From JBBKWG01 sp037968835 (GTDB taxonomy: Bacteria; Pseudomonadota; Alphaproteobacteria; Rhodobacterales; Rhodobacteraceae), in contig JBBKWG010000158.1 of NCBI GenBank assembly GCA_037968835.1, forward strand, positions 1 to 36,580: a stretch of 36,580 nucleotides of DNA, in the 5' to 3' direction. Positions within the stretch are counted from its first letter, which is position 1. Each line of letters starts with the position of its first letter. Shown here piece after piece: positions 24,684-33,692 of the stretch. The position numbers and the translations under genes are program-made. The notes below the pieces were generated by a model that did no database searches, had not been told where the DNA came from, and was given only the letters and a program-made list of their open reading frames with translations.

Positions 24684-27098
24684 GTGAAAACTCATGTGCG
24701 CGTGGTGGTGATCGGTGGCGGTGTCGTCGGGTGCTCGGTGCTCTATCATCTGACCAAGCTCGGTTGGTCCGACGTGATGCTGATCGAACGTTCGGAGCTG
24801 ACATCAGGCTCGACGTGGCACGCGGCGGGTGGCTTTCACACGCTGAACGGCGACACCAACATGGCTGCGCTTCAGGGATATACCATCAGGCTTTACAAGG
24901 AGTTGGAGGAAATCACCGGCCTGTCGTGCGGACTGCACCATGTCGGGGGCATCACCCTGGCCGACACGCCCGAGCGGTTCGACATGCTGAAAGCCGAGCG
25001 CGCCAAGCACCGCTATATGGGCCTGCACACGGAAATCCTGTCGCCCGCAGAGATCGCCGCCAAGGCCGAACTGGTCAATACTGATGGCATTCTGGGCGGG
25101 CTTTTTGACCCGCTCGACGGGCATCTCGATCCGTCCGGAACAACCCACGCCTATGCCAAGTCGGCGCGGATGGGCGGGGCCGAAATCGTGACCCACAACC
25201 GCGTTCTGGAAACCAACCCGCGCCCCGATGGCGGCTGGGACGTGGTGACCGAGAAAGGCACAGTCGTGGCCGAGCATGTCGTCAACGCCGGCGGGCTTTG
25301 GGCGCGTGAGGTCGCGGCGATGGTCGGAGTCTATCTGCCGCTTCTGCCGATGGCGCATCAATATCTGGTCACCGACGACATCCCCGAAATCTATGAACGC
25401 GGCGCAGAATTTCCTCACGTCATGGATCCGGGCGGCGAAAGCTATCTGCGTCAGGAAGGACGGGGCCTCTGCATCGGATTCTACGAGCAGCCGTGCGAAC
25501 CCTGGGCCGTCGATGGCACGCCCTGGGATTTCGGTCATGAACTGCTGAACGATCAGTTCGACAAGATCGAGGACAGCATCGCCTTCGCGTACCGGCGCTT
25601 CCCGGTGCTGGAACGGGCCGGGGTCAAGCGCGTGATCCACGGTCCCTTCACCTTCGCGCCCGATGGCAATCCGCTTGTCGGTCCGGTGCCGGGTCTGCGC
25701 AATTACTGGTCGGCCTGCGCGGTCATGGCGGGGTTCAGTCAGGGCGGCGGGGTCGGTCTCAGCCTCGCACAGTGGATGATCGAGGGTGAGACCGAACGCG
25801 ATCCGCGCGCGATGGACGTCGCCCGTTTCGGACGCTGGACGACGCCGGGCTACACGGTGCCCAAGGTGATCGAGAATTATCGGAACCGCTTTTCGGTCAG
25901 CTATCCCAACGAAGAATTGCCGGCGGCGCGTCCCTTCCGCACGACCCCGATGTACGACATCTGGGACAACATGAACGCCGTGTTCGGCCAGACCTATGGC
26001 CTTGAAGTCGTGAACTATTTCGCGCTGCCGGGCGAGCCGCGATATGAAACGCCGAGCTTTCGGCGCTCGAATGCCTGGGACGCTGTGCGGGCGGAAGTGC
26101 AGGCTGTTCGAACCGGCGTCGGGATCAATGAGATTCACAATTTCGGGAAATTCCGGGTCACGGGCGAGGACGCGCGCGCGTGGCTCGACCGGATCATGGC
26201 CGGACGCATCCCCGCCCCTGGTCGGCTAAGCCTGACGCCGATGCTCGCGCCGTCGGGACGCCTGATCGGAGATTTCACGGTGTCCTGTCTTGGCGAGACG
26301 GAATTTCAGCTTACCGCCAGCTATGGCAGTCAGGATTACCATTTGCGCTGGTTCGAGCAGAACGAAGTTGATGGCGTGATTGTCAGCAACATTTCCGACC
26401 GGCTCACCGGATTTCAGATCGCCGGCCCGCATGCGCGCGAGGTGCTTTCGCGGGTGTGCAGTGCCGAAGTCTCAGCCGAAGCGTTCAGGTTCCTCGATGT
26501 CCGCGGGATGAGCGTCGGGATGGCGGATTGTCTGGTTCAGCGCGTCAGTTATACCGGCGATCTCGGTTACGAAATCTACTGCGATCCGGTCAGCCAGCGA
26601 CACCTGTGGCACGTTCTCTGGGCGGCTGGTCAGGAATTCGGAATGAAGCCTTTTGGAATGCGCGCGATGATGTCGCTGAGATTGGACAAGTTCTTCGGGT
26701 CCTGGCAGCGCGAATTCTCGCCCGACTATACCGCCGCCGAGACCGGGCTGGACCGGTTCATCTCGTTTTCCAAGAACACCGATTTTATTGGCCGAACCGC
26801 AGCGCAGGCCGAGCGGGATGCGGGAGTTGCCAGACAGCTTTGCGCGTTCAGGGTCGAAACGGAGACAGCGGACGTTGTGGCCTATGAACCGCTGTGGATA
26901 GATGGATCGGTTGTCGGCTTTTGCACGTCAGGGGGCTATTCGCACTGGTGCGACACCTCGATCGCGTTGGCATTCGTTCCGTCGGACATGGTGCGAAGTG
27001 GATTGAAGGCAGAGATCGAGATTCTGGGCGAAAAATATCCAGCCTCGCTGCTCGACAAGCCGCTTTTCGACGCCGATGGTTCGCGTATGCGAGGCTGA
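24684..27098 (+). CDS. FAD-dependent dehydrogenase with GcvT domain (dimethylglycine/sarcosine dehydrogenase type)
   Basis: 804 residues from the GTG at 24684, which follows GAGGAAGG at the right distance. The N-terminal half is a DAO-fold FAD domain: VVVIGGGVVGCSVLYHL (7-23), STWHAAGG with His46, which by family knowledge binds FAD covalently, and an FAO middle domain. From about residue 425 it is a GcvT aminomethyltransferase domain (GINEIHNFGKFRVTGEDA, SYTGDLGYEIY, MMSLRLDKFFGSWQREF), which takes the one-carbon unit to tetrahydrofolate. It would oxidise an N-methyl amino acid and produce methylene-tetrahydrofolate. This matches an N-methyl product of the Rieske or flavin oxygenase. It is the last gene of the plus arm. 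Confidence 0.93.
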   Translation: MKTHVRVVVIGGGVVGCSVLYHLTKLGWSDVMLIERSELTSGSTWHAAGGFHTLNGDTNMAALQGYTIRLYKELEEITGLSCGLHHVGGITLADTPERFDMLKAERAKHRYMGLHTEILSPAEIAAKAELVNTDGILGGLFDPLDGHLDPSGTTHAYAKSARMGGAEIVTHNRVLETNPRPDGGWDVVTEKGTVVAEHVVNAGGLWAREVAAMVGVYLPLLPMAHQYLVTDDIPEIYERGAEFPHVMDPGGESYLRQEGRGLCIGFYEQPCEPWAVDGTPWDFGHELLNDQFDKIEDSIAFAYRRFPVLERAGVKRVIHGPFTFAPDGNPLVGPVPGLRNYWSACAVMAGFSQGGGVGLSLAQWMIEGETERDPRAMDVARFGRWTTPGYTVPKVIENYRNRFSVSYPNEELPAARPFRTTPMYDIWDNMNAVFGQTYGLEVVNYFALPGEPRYETPSFRRSNAWDAVRAEVQAVRTGVGINEIHNFGKFRVTGEDARAWLDRIMAGRIPAPGRLSLTPMLAPSGRLIGDFTVSCLGETEFQLTASYGSQDYHLRWFEQNEVDGVIVSNISDRLTGFQIAGPHAREVLSRVCSAEVSAEAFRFLDVRGMSVGMADCLVQRVSYTGDLGYEIYCDPVSQRHLWHVLWAAGQEFGMKPFGMRAMMSLRLDKFFGSWQREFSPDYTAAETGLDRFISFSKNTDFIGRTAAQAERDAGVARQLCAFRVETETADVVAYEPLWIDGSVVGFCTSGGYSHWCDTSIALAFVPSDMVRSGLKAEIEILGEKYPASLLDKPLFDADGSRMRG

Positions 27099-27139
27099 GT
27101 GCGTCCCTGCAAGGCACGCCAGCATCACAAATAGCGAAG

Positions 27140-29776
27140 TCAGAAATCCTCCCAATCGTCTTCGCGCGCGGCGAGTGCTGCGTTTCCGTTGGCCTGCCAT
27201 TTGCTCTTTGGCTTGTAGTCGGTCGGACGTTCGTGCGTCCTGGATTCGGTCGCGTGATGCTTGTGTCTTGACGGTGCCGCGTCTGATTTGTCGCGAAGGC
27301 CGGACCGTCCATCGTCGCGGCCTTTGCGCCGTGCCGCGTTGGCGTTCGCTTCGACGGATCGCGACGTTTCAAAGCGTCTCGTCGCGTCGACAAGCGCGTT
27401 GGCTTCGCCGGTGAGGGTGTGCGTCGCGGCAGTTGTCTCTTCGAACATGGCGGCATTTTGCTGTGTGACCTGATCGAGTTGTCCCATCGCCCCGTTGATC
27501 TCTTCCAGACCGCTCGACTGTTCACGCGCGGATGCAGCGATTTCCGAAACATGATTGGCGATGTCCGTGACCGATCCGACGATCTTGCGCAGAGCCTCGC
27601 CCGCGTTGTCCACCAGCGCCACGCCCCGTTTGACCTGTGCGCCCGAGGCGGAGATCAGATCGTTGATTTCTCTCGCGGCTTCCGAGGACCGCTGGGCCAG
27701 GGCGCGCACCTCTGAAGCGACTACGGCAAAGCCGCGCCCGGCGTCACCAGCGCGGGCGGCTTCGACGCCGGCGTTGAGTGCAAGCAGATTTGTCTGGAAC
27801 GCGATCTCGTCGATGACGCCGATAATGCGGGATATCTGATCGGACGACGACGAGATTTCCCCCATCGCTTCAACGGCTTGCTGCACGACCTCGCCGGACG
27901 CCTCGGCGCTTTCGCGCGCGTTTGTCACAACCGTGTTGGCGCTGTCGGCGCGTTCTGCGGCGGATCCGACCGAGGCCGTCATCTGCGTCAGCGCGGCGGC
28001 GAATTCTTCCAGTGTCGCGGCCTGTTGTTCGGTGCGCCGGGAAAGATTGTCTGCCGCACCGGCGATGTCGTCGGCTTCGCTCAGGATCGAGGCGGAATTG
28101 TCGTAGACCAGACCGACCGCTTCCTCCAGGCGCTCGACAGCCGCGTTGAAATCACGCCGCAATGGTTCGTATTCCTCGGGAACGTCGTCTTCGATGCGGA
28201 TGCGCAGGTTGCCTTCGGATAATTCGGTCATAGCCTTGCGAAGTATTTCGACGACTTTCGTGCGCCCGCCTTCCAGCCGTTCCTTTTCCGACTCCGCAGC
28301 GTCGAGCGCCTTTTGGGCGTCGGAGATATCGCGCGCGATCAGGATGAATCCGATACTGCGACCGTTCCTGTCCGATACCGGATTGACGCTGCCATCGAAC
28401 AGTCGCTCGCGGCGATGCGTCGTGGCTCGCATCCGGCCCACGTAGGCGCGTCCCCTGGCGAGAGTCACCATCGGATCGGCGCCGTTTTCGTCCGTCAGAA
28501 GTCCGGAAATCGTCAAATCGTCTGAATCGCCCCGGGCAAGTCCGAGCGCTTCGGAAAAGCCGGCGTTTGCGTTCCTGAGTTTGCCGTCAGCGTCAAAATC
28601 CGCCCGAAGCTGATCGGACTCCAGCGACTGAAGAAGGGCCGCGGCCTTGCGCCTTACGGTCACGTCGGAAACTTCGATGACATAGCCGACGCAGGCACCC
28701 GACGTGTCGGGGATGCGGTTGACGCTCGCGGCGAACAATTGATCCTCGAACTGGAAATCGGTGGAGACGGGGAGCTCTTTTGCACCCGGCAACGCGCTCG
28801 AATCGGGTAGACCGACGCGTTTCAGGTCGACGACATGCCCGGAAATAGAGACTTCGCTGCAACCGGGAACCAGATGCTGAAGCGCCCTTGTCTGCGCCCC
28901 GACAAGCGTGCTGAGCGCCTGATTGGAATGCGTGATCTTGAGATCAATGTCTGTCAGGATCATGGCGTCTGTCGAGGCCTGAAAAGCCGCGCCCTGGAAT
29001 ATGGCGTCCTTGGTTATCAGCGCGGCATCCGAAAGCTGCTCGCGCAGGTTTTCCAATGCCACAGCGGTCGAACCGATCTCGTCGCGCCGCTTGAGACCCG
29101 GCACCGCGCTTTCCAGATCGCCCTCGGCCAGACTGAGCGTGCGCTTTGTCATCGCATTGAGCGGGTTCGACAGAGAATGGCGCAGGTAGAGCGCCGCGAA
29201 GAAGCACAGAACGGCGAACAATCCGCCAGCCACGATGATCTGACGCCGGCGTGCGGCAGCGATTGTGTTCAGGAACACTTCGGGCGTCCAGATGGTGGCC
29301 AGCGCGCCGATAACCTCGTTTTCGGGGCCATAGTGAACCGGCATCGCGACCCAGAAGCCGTTGCCGGTCGCTGTCGCCTGATGCGTTTCCGTCGCCGCAC
29401 TCGCAAGCGACCGCAACTGCTGGGTATCTTCGGGCGCCGCGCTTCCGAATTCGGAAATCACCTGACCTTCGGCATCCACAACCACAAGGGACACCAGTTT
29501 GCTACCGTCTTTCGTCATCAGATCGCCGACAGTCGCTTCTACATCCTGGGTTTTGCGAAACCGCACCGCGCCACCGATTCTATCCGCGAGAAGTGTCGTA
29601 ACCTCGGCCGCCAGCAGTCGAACGCCGTCCTCGGCTATGGTGCGACTGGTCTTGTCGGCTTGAATCGAGACCGCGGCGGCCACCACGCCGGTAGTCAGGG
29701 CAATTATGCCCAGACTCCGGATGAAAACCGAAAAGAATGGTCCGCGTCCGGGACCGTCGTTCGTGCTTGATGGCAT
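27140..29776 (-). CDS. Methyl-accepting chemotaxis protein with periplasmic sensor, PAS domains and xWxxF tail
   Basis: 878 residues from the ATG at 29776; AGGAGG lies 9 bases upstream, inside a 7-codon extension to 29797. Order: membrane segment 1 (about 14-37); periplasmic Cache-like sensor (about 40-175); membrane segment 2 (about 179-197); HAMP; two PAS-like domains (about 260-495); a second HAMP-like linker; and the signalling domain with FQTNLLALNAGVEAARAGDAGRGFAVVASEVR. A His/Lys-rich linker ends in DDWEDF. The final xWxxF pentapeptide resembles the CheR/CheB tether of E. coli Tar (NWETF). It sits head to tail downstream of a periplasmic Cache-like protein gene and close to bhcR, so it may sense a pathway-related acid. 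Confidence 0.92.
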   Translation of the reverse strand: MPSSTNDGPGRGPFFSVFIRSLGIIALTTGVVAAAVSIQADKTSRTIAEDGVRLLAAEVTTLLADRIGGAVRFRKTQDVEATVGDLMTKDGSKLVSLVVVDAEGQVISEFGSAAPEDTQQLRSLASAATETHQATATGNGFWVAMPVHYGPENEVIGALATIWTPEVFLNTIAAARRRQIIVAGGLFAVLCFFAALYLRHSLSNPLNAMTKRTLSLAEGDLESAVPGLKRRDEIGSTAVALENLREQLSDAALITKDAIFQGAAFQASTDAMILTDIDLKITHSNQALSTLVGAQTRALQHLVPGCSEVSISGHVVDLKRVGLPDSSALPGAKELPVSTDFQFEDQLFAASVNRIPDTSGACVGYVIEVSDVTVRRKAAALLQSLESDQLRADFDADGKLRNANAGFSEALGLARGDSDDLTISGLLTDENGADPMVTLARGRAYVGRMRATTHRRERLFDGSVNPVSDRNGRSIGFILIARDISDAQKALDAAESEKERLEGGRTKVVEILRKAMTELSEGNLRIRIEDDVPEEYEPLRRDFNAAVERLEEAVGLVYDNSASILSEADDIAGAADNLSRRTEQQAATLEEFAAALTQMTASVGSAAERADSANTVVTNARESAEASGEVVQQAVEAMGEISSSSDQISRIIGVIDEIAFQTNLLALNAGVEAARAGDAGRGFAVVASEVRALAQRSSEAAREINDLISASGAQVKRGVALVDNAGEALRKIVGSVTDIANHVSEIAASAREQSSGLEEINGAMGQLDQVTQQNAAMFEETTAATHTLTGEANALVDATRRFETSRSVEANANAARRKGRDDGRSGLRDKSDAAPSRHKHHATESRTHERPTDYKPKSKWQANGNAALAAREDDWEDF

Positions 29777-29801
29777 GGTTCGCGACCTCCTGAACATCGG
29801 C

Positions 29802-30374
29802 TTACATCAATGCTTCTGCATCGATTCCGATCGTTATCGCACCGATAGGTTGCCCGGTGGCTGGATCGGTCAGCGTGACCGAGACCTGGCCCTGATAGCG
29901 CTGGGTGGATTCGTCGAGTTCGACGTCCGACAGGTGCATCGCATTCGGGCCAACCATATAGGTTTCGCTGAATTTTTCCTCGTCACCCTGCCAGTAATCC
30001 GAGGTCACTTCGCTTGCCGCGACGTTCAATCCGCGTGCATCCATGATGAAAACTTCGGTGATACGACCCTCCGAGGAGAGCACTTGATCGCGCAGGAACG
30101 CTGATGCTGCGTTATCGAGGACCGGTTCGATGGAGGGCGTGACGGTCTGACCGACTTCGGCCCGCCATGCCTGATCGAGCGAATCGATCTGGGCCTGATC
30201 GTAGGCGGAAGTCCGGGTGTTCTGGGCATTGATCGCGTCGATAAGAATCTGAGCGTCGGACCAGCGGGCAATCTCGGTTCGATAGTAACTTTCAATCGCC
30301 GGAGAAAATTCGTCGGCCATCGCCGGAGCGACCAGAGCGAATGTTACGGCACACGATGCAACCATGCGTTTCAT
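29802..30374 (-). CDS. Periplasmic Cache-like sensor-domain protein
   Basis: 190 residues with a signal peptide (MKRMVASCAVTFALVAPAMA) and no other membrane segment. The mature part looks like a single Cache/PDC domain: an N-terminal helix (SPAIESYYRTEIARWSDAQILIDAI), then FIMDARGLNVAASEVTSDYWQGDEEKFSETYMVG and a C-terminal VSVTLTDPATGQPIGAITIGIDAEAL, which matches the usual Cache ending. Such domains normally sit in chemoreceptors or kinases; here it is free in the periplasm. It is 25 bases upstream of the chemoreceptor gene and likely co-transcribed, so it may present a ligand to that receptor. AAAGGA precedes the ATG. The call is by pattern, not by a named family. Confidence 0.75.
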   Translation of the reverse strand: MKRMVASCAVTFALVAPAMADEFSPAIESYYRTEIARWSDAQILIDAINAQNTRTSAYDQAQIDSLDQAWRAEVGQTVTPSIEPVLDNAASAFLRDQVLSSEGRITEVFIMDARGLNVAASEVTSDYWQGDEEKFSETYMVGPNAMHLSDVELDESTQRYQGQVSVTLTDPATGQPIGAITIGIDAEALM

Positions 30375-30476
30375 CAGATATCCTTTCAGGTGATTGGGAC
30401 CCAGCCCGTCATCGCACTCCTATGGTTTGAGTCTTTCAATGCGCTTAACGCCGTCATGGAATGTCGTGGCGCGTGG

Positions 30477-31295
30477 CTATCCCCGAGCGCGCCCACCACA
30501 CAGACGGGTGATCTCGGCTGCCGCCGCTGCAACCACCGGGCCAAGTTCAGCGACGCGGCGATCGTCGAACCGGCTGGTCGGGCCGGATATCGAGATACCG
30601 GCCGTCGGCGCGCCGCTTTCATCGAAAATCGCGCTGCCGACGCAGGACATGCCCAGATACCGCTCCTCGCTGTCAAACGACCATCCGCGCTTGCGCGTGC
30701 GCGCCAGATCGTCGAACAGCGCGACCGCCGAGACATGCGTCTTGTCGGTGAACTTGGCGAGACCCGCGCCGATCAGCAGCTTGCGCACCTCGATTTCGGG
30801 CATCGCGGCGAGGATGGCCTTTCCGGTGCCCGAGGCGTGCATCGACGTTCGTGTACCACTTTGGAAACACGCCCGAATCGGATTTTTCGTTTCGACCTGA
30901 CCGACGAAAACGACTTCGAAGCCGTCGGCGATTGCCAGATTCGCGGTTTCTCCGGTCTTTTCGGTCAATTGCTTCATGACGGATCTGCCGACCTCGGAGA
31001 GGCTTGTGCGCGTCAGGTAGGATGCGCCGGTGCGGTAGGCTTCGATCCCGATCATCCACTCTTGCTGATCTTCGTCGAACGCCACGAAATCGTGCTTCTG
31101 AAGCGTTGTGAGGATGCGATGCGTCGTGGCGGTGGGGATACCGGCGCTGAGCGACAGGTCGGTCAGCGTCGCCCGCCCGGTGCGCGCGACGCTGGTCAGC
31201 AAACCAAGCGCGCGATCGAGCGATTGCAGCGTGCCGGCAGTGCTTTCGGTGAACGGCGATCTGGGACGACCGCGCGGGCGCTTGGTTTCGGGCAT
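30477..31295 (-). CDS. bhcR: IclR-family regulator of the beta-hydroxyaspartate cycle
   Basis: 272 residues. An Arg/Pro-rich N-terminus (KRPRGRPR) is followed by the IclR winged helix (TLQSLDRALGLLTSVARTGRATLTDLSLSAGIPTATTHRILTTLQKHDFV, about 22-71) and the effector domain (about 90-265), with FQSGTRTSMHASGTGKAILA and SFDSEERYLGMSCVGSAIFD. It is divergent from bhcABCD, the place of BhcR in Paracoccus denitrificans, where it controls the cluster and responds to glyoxylate (family knowledge). A palindrome in the shared spacer is a likely target. The identity is inferred from context plus family, so the symbol rests on synteny. Confidence 0.9.
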   Translation of the reverse strand: MPETKRPRGRPRSPFTESTAGTLQSLDRALGLLTSVARTGRATLTDLSLSAGIPTATTHRILTTLQKHDFVAFDEDQQEWMIGIEAYRTGASYLTRTSLSEVGRSVMKQLTEKTGETANLAIADGFEVVFVGQVETKNPIRACFQSGTRTSMHASGTGKAILAAMPEIEVRKLLIGAGLAKFTDKTHVSAVALFDDLARTRKRGWSFDSEERYLGMSCVGSAIFDESGAPTAGISISGPTSRFDDRRVAELGPVVAAAAAEITRLCGGRARG

Positions 31296-31338
31296 GACAG
31301 GCCTTTCAGGTTATCAGCTTGTTCGCATTGATCCACTT

Positions 31339-31355
31339 TTGAAAAAACTTTTCAA
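31339..31355. promoter_or_regulatory. Probable BhcR operator palindrome
   Basis: TTGAAAA-AAC-TTTTCAA, perfect 7-bp arms around three bases. Lone half-sites of the same word occur at 31393-31399 (TTTTCAA) and 31441-31447 (TTGAAAA). All lie in the AT-rich spacer between divergent bhcR and bhcA. Assignment to BhcR is by position. Confidence 0.6.
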
Positions 31356-31449
31356 TATAAATGCTGTGGAAATGTCGAGAAATTTAAAGTGTTTTTCAAA
31401 CAGTAAGTTGAGAGGTATTTTGCAGTTCTGGAAAGCTATTTTGAAAAAA

Positions 31450-31477
31450 TTGCATGTGTTCCCGAAGCTGGTAGATT
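31450..31477 (+). promoter_or_regulatory. Possible sigma-70 promoter of bhcABCD
   Basis: TTGCAT (31450-31455), 16 bases, then TAGATT (31472-31477), ahead of AGGAGG (31491-31496) and the bhcA ATG at 31505. The leader would be short, about 20 bases. The TTGAAAA half-site at 31441 abuts the -35 box, consistent with regulation there. The match is moderate and other start points are possible. Confidence 0.4.
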
Positions 31478-31504
31478 TGGGCCATCCACGAGGAGGATCT
31501 CCCG

Positions 31505-32695
31505 ATGTCAGACCAGAACCCCGTCTTCATTCCCGGACCGACCAATATTCCGGATCGCCTGCGCCTTGCCATGCAGGTTCAGACGCGGGACCACCGTGCG
31601 CCCGACTTCGTCGAGACATTCGCGCCGGTTCTGGAAGAGACCAAAATCGTGTTCGCCTCGAAGGTCGGCAAGGTCATCATATTCCCGTCGAGCGGCACAG
31701 GCGGATGGGAGGCTGCGGTCACCAATACGCTCAGCCCCGGCGACACCGTGCTTGTCGCGCGCTACGGCATGTTCAGCCACCGCTGGATAGATTTGTGCCA
31801 GCGCCACGGGCTGAATGTGCAGATCATCGAATGCCCCTGGGGCAGCGGGGCCCCTGCGGACAAGTTCGAGGCGGCACTGAGCGACGACAAGGCGCATGTC
31901 ATCAAGGCGGTTCTGGTCACGCATAATGAAACCGCGACCGGCGTGAAGTCCGACATCGCGGCGGTTCGCGGCGCAATGGACGCGGCGAGCCATCCGGCGA
32001 TGTTGTTCGTCGATTGCGTCAGTTCGCTGGCCTCGATGGACTTCAGGATGGACGAATGGGGCGTCGATATCGCGGTCGCGGGATCGCAAAAGGGGTTCAT
32101 GCTTGCAACCGGCATGGCGATCCTGTGTGTCAGCCCGAAGGCGCTGGCGGCTATCGACGCCGCAAAACTGCCGCGCACCTTCTTCGATTTCCGCGACATG
32201 ATGAAGGCCAATGCTTCAGGCGGGTTTCCTTATACGCCGCCGTTGCAACTGATCTACGGGATGCGCGAAAGCCTGAAGATGTTGTTCGAGGAGGGGTTGG
32301 AGAACGTCTATGCCCGCCACTTCCGGCTGGCCGAGGGCGTGCGGCGTGCAGTCGATGCTTGGGGGATGAAGCTGGTTGCGCACTCGCCGGAACTTTATTC
32401 CGATACCGTCAGCGCCATCTACGTTCCCGAGGGCATGAACAGCAACGCGCTGACCGATCATGTCTTCAGGGCCTATGGTGTATCGTTCGGGATCGGGCTG
32501 GGCGAAATGAACGGACGCGCGTTTCGCATCGGCCACCTTGGCAGCCTGACCGACGTGATGGTTCTGTCGGGACTCGGCGCGATTGAAATGGCGATGGCGG
32601 ATCTGGATTATCCGATTACGCTTGGCAGCGGTGTGGCAGCGGCGCAGGGATATTTTCGCCATAGCCGCGCAAATGCGATCAAGTCGGCGGCATGA
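31505..32695 (+). CDS. bhcA: Aspartate-glyoxylate aminotransferase (class V, PLP)
   Basis: 396 residues. A class V aminotransferase of the serine-glyoxylate/alanine-glyoxylate type, with IPGPTNIP at the N-terminus, GTGGWEAAVTNTLSPGD near residue 64, Asp170 in FVDCVSS, and the PLP Lys196 in VAGSQKGFML. In the beta-hydroxyaspartate cycle it aminates glyoxylate to glycine using aspartate, giving oxaloacetate. It is the first gene of a complete bhcABCD set, which fixes the role beyond what the family alone would. AGGAGG lies 8 bases ahead of the ATG. Confidence 0.95.
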   Translation: MSDQNPVFIPGPTNIPDRLRLAMQVQTRDHRAPDFVETFAPVLEETKIVFASKVGKVIIFPSSGTGGWEAAVTNTLSPGDTVLVARYGMFSHRWIDLCQRHGLNVQIIECPWGSGAPADKFEAALSDDKAHVIKAVLVTHNETATGVKSDIAAVRGAMDAASHPAMLFVDCVSSLASMDFRMDEWGVDIAVAGSQKGFMLATGMAILCVSPKALAAIDAAKLPRTFFDFRDMMKANASGGFPYTPPLQLIYGMRESLKMLFEEGLENVYARHFRLAEGVRRAVDAWGMKLVAHSPELYSDTVSAIYVPEGMNSNALTDHVFRAYGVSFGIGLGEMNGRAFRIGHLGSLTDVMVLSGLGAIEMAMADLDYPITLGSGVAAAQGYFRHSRANAIKSAA

Positions 32696-32708
32696 GGGAG
32701 CCAAAGCG

Positions 32709-33680
32709 ATGCTGGATGCACTGAACGCACGGGACCTGACGATCGAGCACATGCGCGCCGCGCACGAGCGCATCAAACCCTATATCCACCGCACGCCGGT
32801 TCTGACCTCGAGCTATCTGAACGGGTTGACGGGTGCCGAGTTGTTCTTCAAGTGCGAGAATTTCCAGAAGGCGGGGGCGTTCAAGGTCCGCGGTGCCTCG
32901 AACGCGGTGTTCGGGCTGAGCGATGAAATGGCCGCCAGAGGTGTTGCGACGCACAGTTCGGGCAATCACGCGCTGAGCCTGTCCTATGCGGCAGGGCGGC
33001 GTGGCATTCCCTGCCATGTCGTGATGCCGCGAACCGCGCCGGAAGCCAAGAAAGCGGCGGTGCGCGGCTATGGCGGAATCATCACCGAATGCGAGCCGTC
33101 GACGTCAAGCCGCGAGGCGGTCTTCGCTGAGGTTCAGGCCGAAACCGGTGCAGAATTCGTGCATCCCTACAACGACTTGCGCGTGATTGCGGGGCAGGCG
33201 ACGTGTTCGGCCGAACTCATCGAGCAAGTCGCGGGTCTGGATGCGGTCGTCGCGCCGATCGGAGGCGGAGGCATGATCTCGGGCACCTGCCTGACCCTGT
33301 CGAACCTTGCGCCGCACATAAGGACTTATGCCGCCGAACCCGAACAGGCCGACGATGCCGCGCGGTCGTTCAGGGCTGGCCACATCATCGCCGACGACGC
33401 GCCGGTGACGGTCGCCGATGGTCTGAAAGTGCCGCTGAAAGAGAACACATGGCATTTCGTGTCGAACTTTGTGACCGACGTGCAGACCGCGAGCGAGGAC
33501 GAGATCGTCGCGGCGATGAAACTGACGTGGGAGCGGATGAAGATCGTGATGGAGCCAAGTTGCGCCGTTCCGCTTGCCGTCATCCTGAAGAACCCGGACG
33601 TCTATCGCGGCAAACGGGTCGGCGTGGTCATCACTGGCGGCAACGTGGATTTGGACAAATTGCCCTGGATCATGGGCTGA
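32709..33680 (+). CDS. bhcB: erythro-beta-Hydroxyaspartate dehydratase (PLP, serine/threonine dehydratase fold)
   Basis: 323 residues from the ATG at 32709, preceded by GAGGGAG. The fold type II PLP enzyme motifs are Lys59 in KAGAFKVRGA, the SSGNHALSLSYAAG phosphate/carboxylate loop (83-96), and the Gly-rich GGGGMISG (185-192). It removes water from beta-hydroxyaspartate to give iminosuccinate, the substrate of BhcD. A threonine dehydratase call would fit the sequence alone; the neighbours decide. It begins 13 bases after bhcA. Confidence 0.94.
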   Translation: MLDALNARDLTIEHMRAAHERIKPYIHRTPVLTSSYLNGLTGAELFFKCENFQKAGAFKVRGASNAVFGLSDEMAARGVATHSSGNHALSLSYAAGRRGIPCHVVMPRTAPEAKKAAVRGYGGIITECEPSTSSREAVFAEVQAETGAEFVHPYNDLRVIAGQATCSAELIEQVAGLDAVVAPIGGGGMISGTCLTLSNLAPHIRTYAAEPEQADDAARSFRAGHIIADDAPVTVADGLKVPLKENTWHFVSNFVTDVQTASEDEIVAAMKLTWERMKIVMEPSCAVPLAVILKNPDVYRGKRVGVVITGGNVDLDKLPWIMG

Positions 33681-33692
33681 GGAGAGACCGAC

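Noticed and set aside
32709..33680. Threonine/serine dehydratase call
   Set aside because: The sequence alone would allow it, but position inside a full bhcABCD set supports hydroxyaspartate dehydratase.
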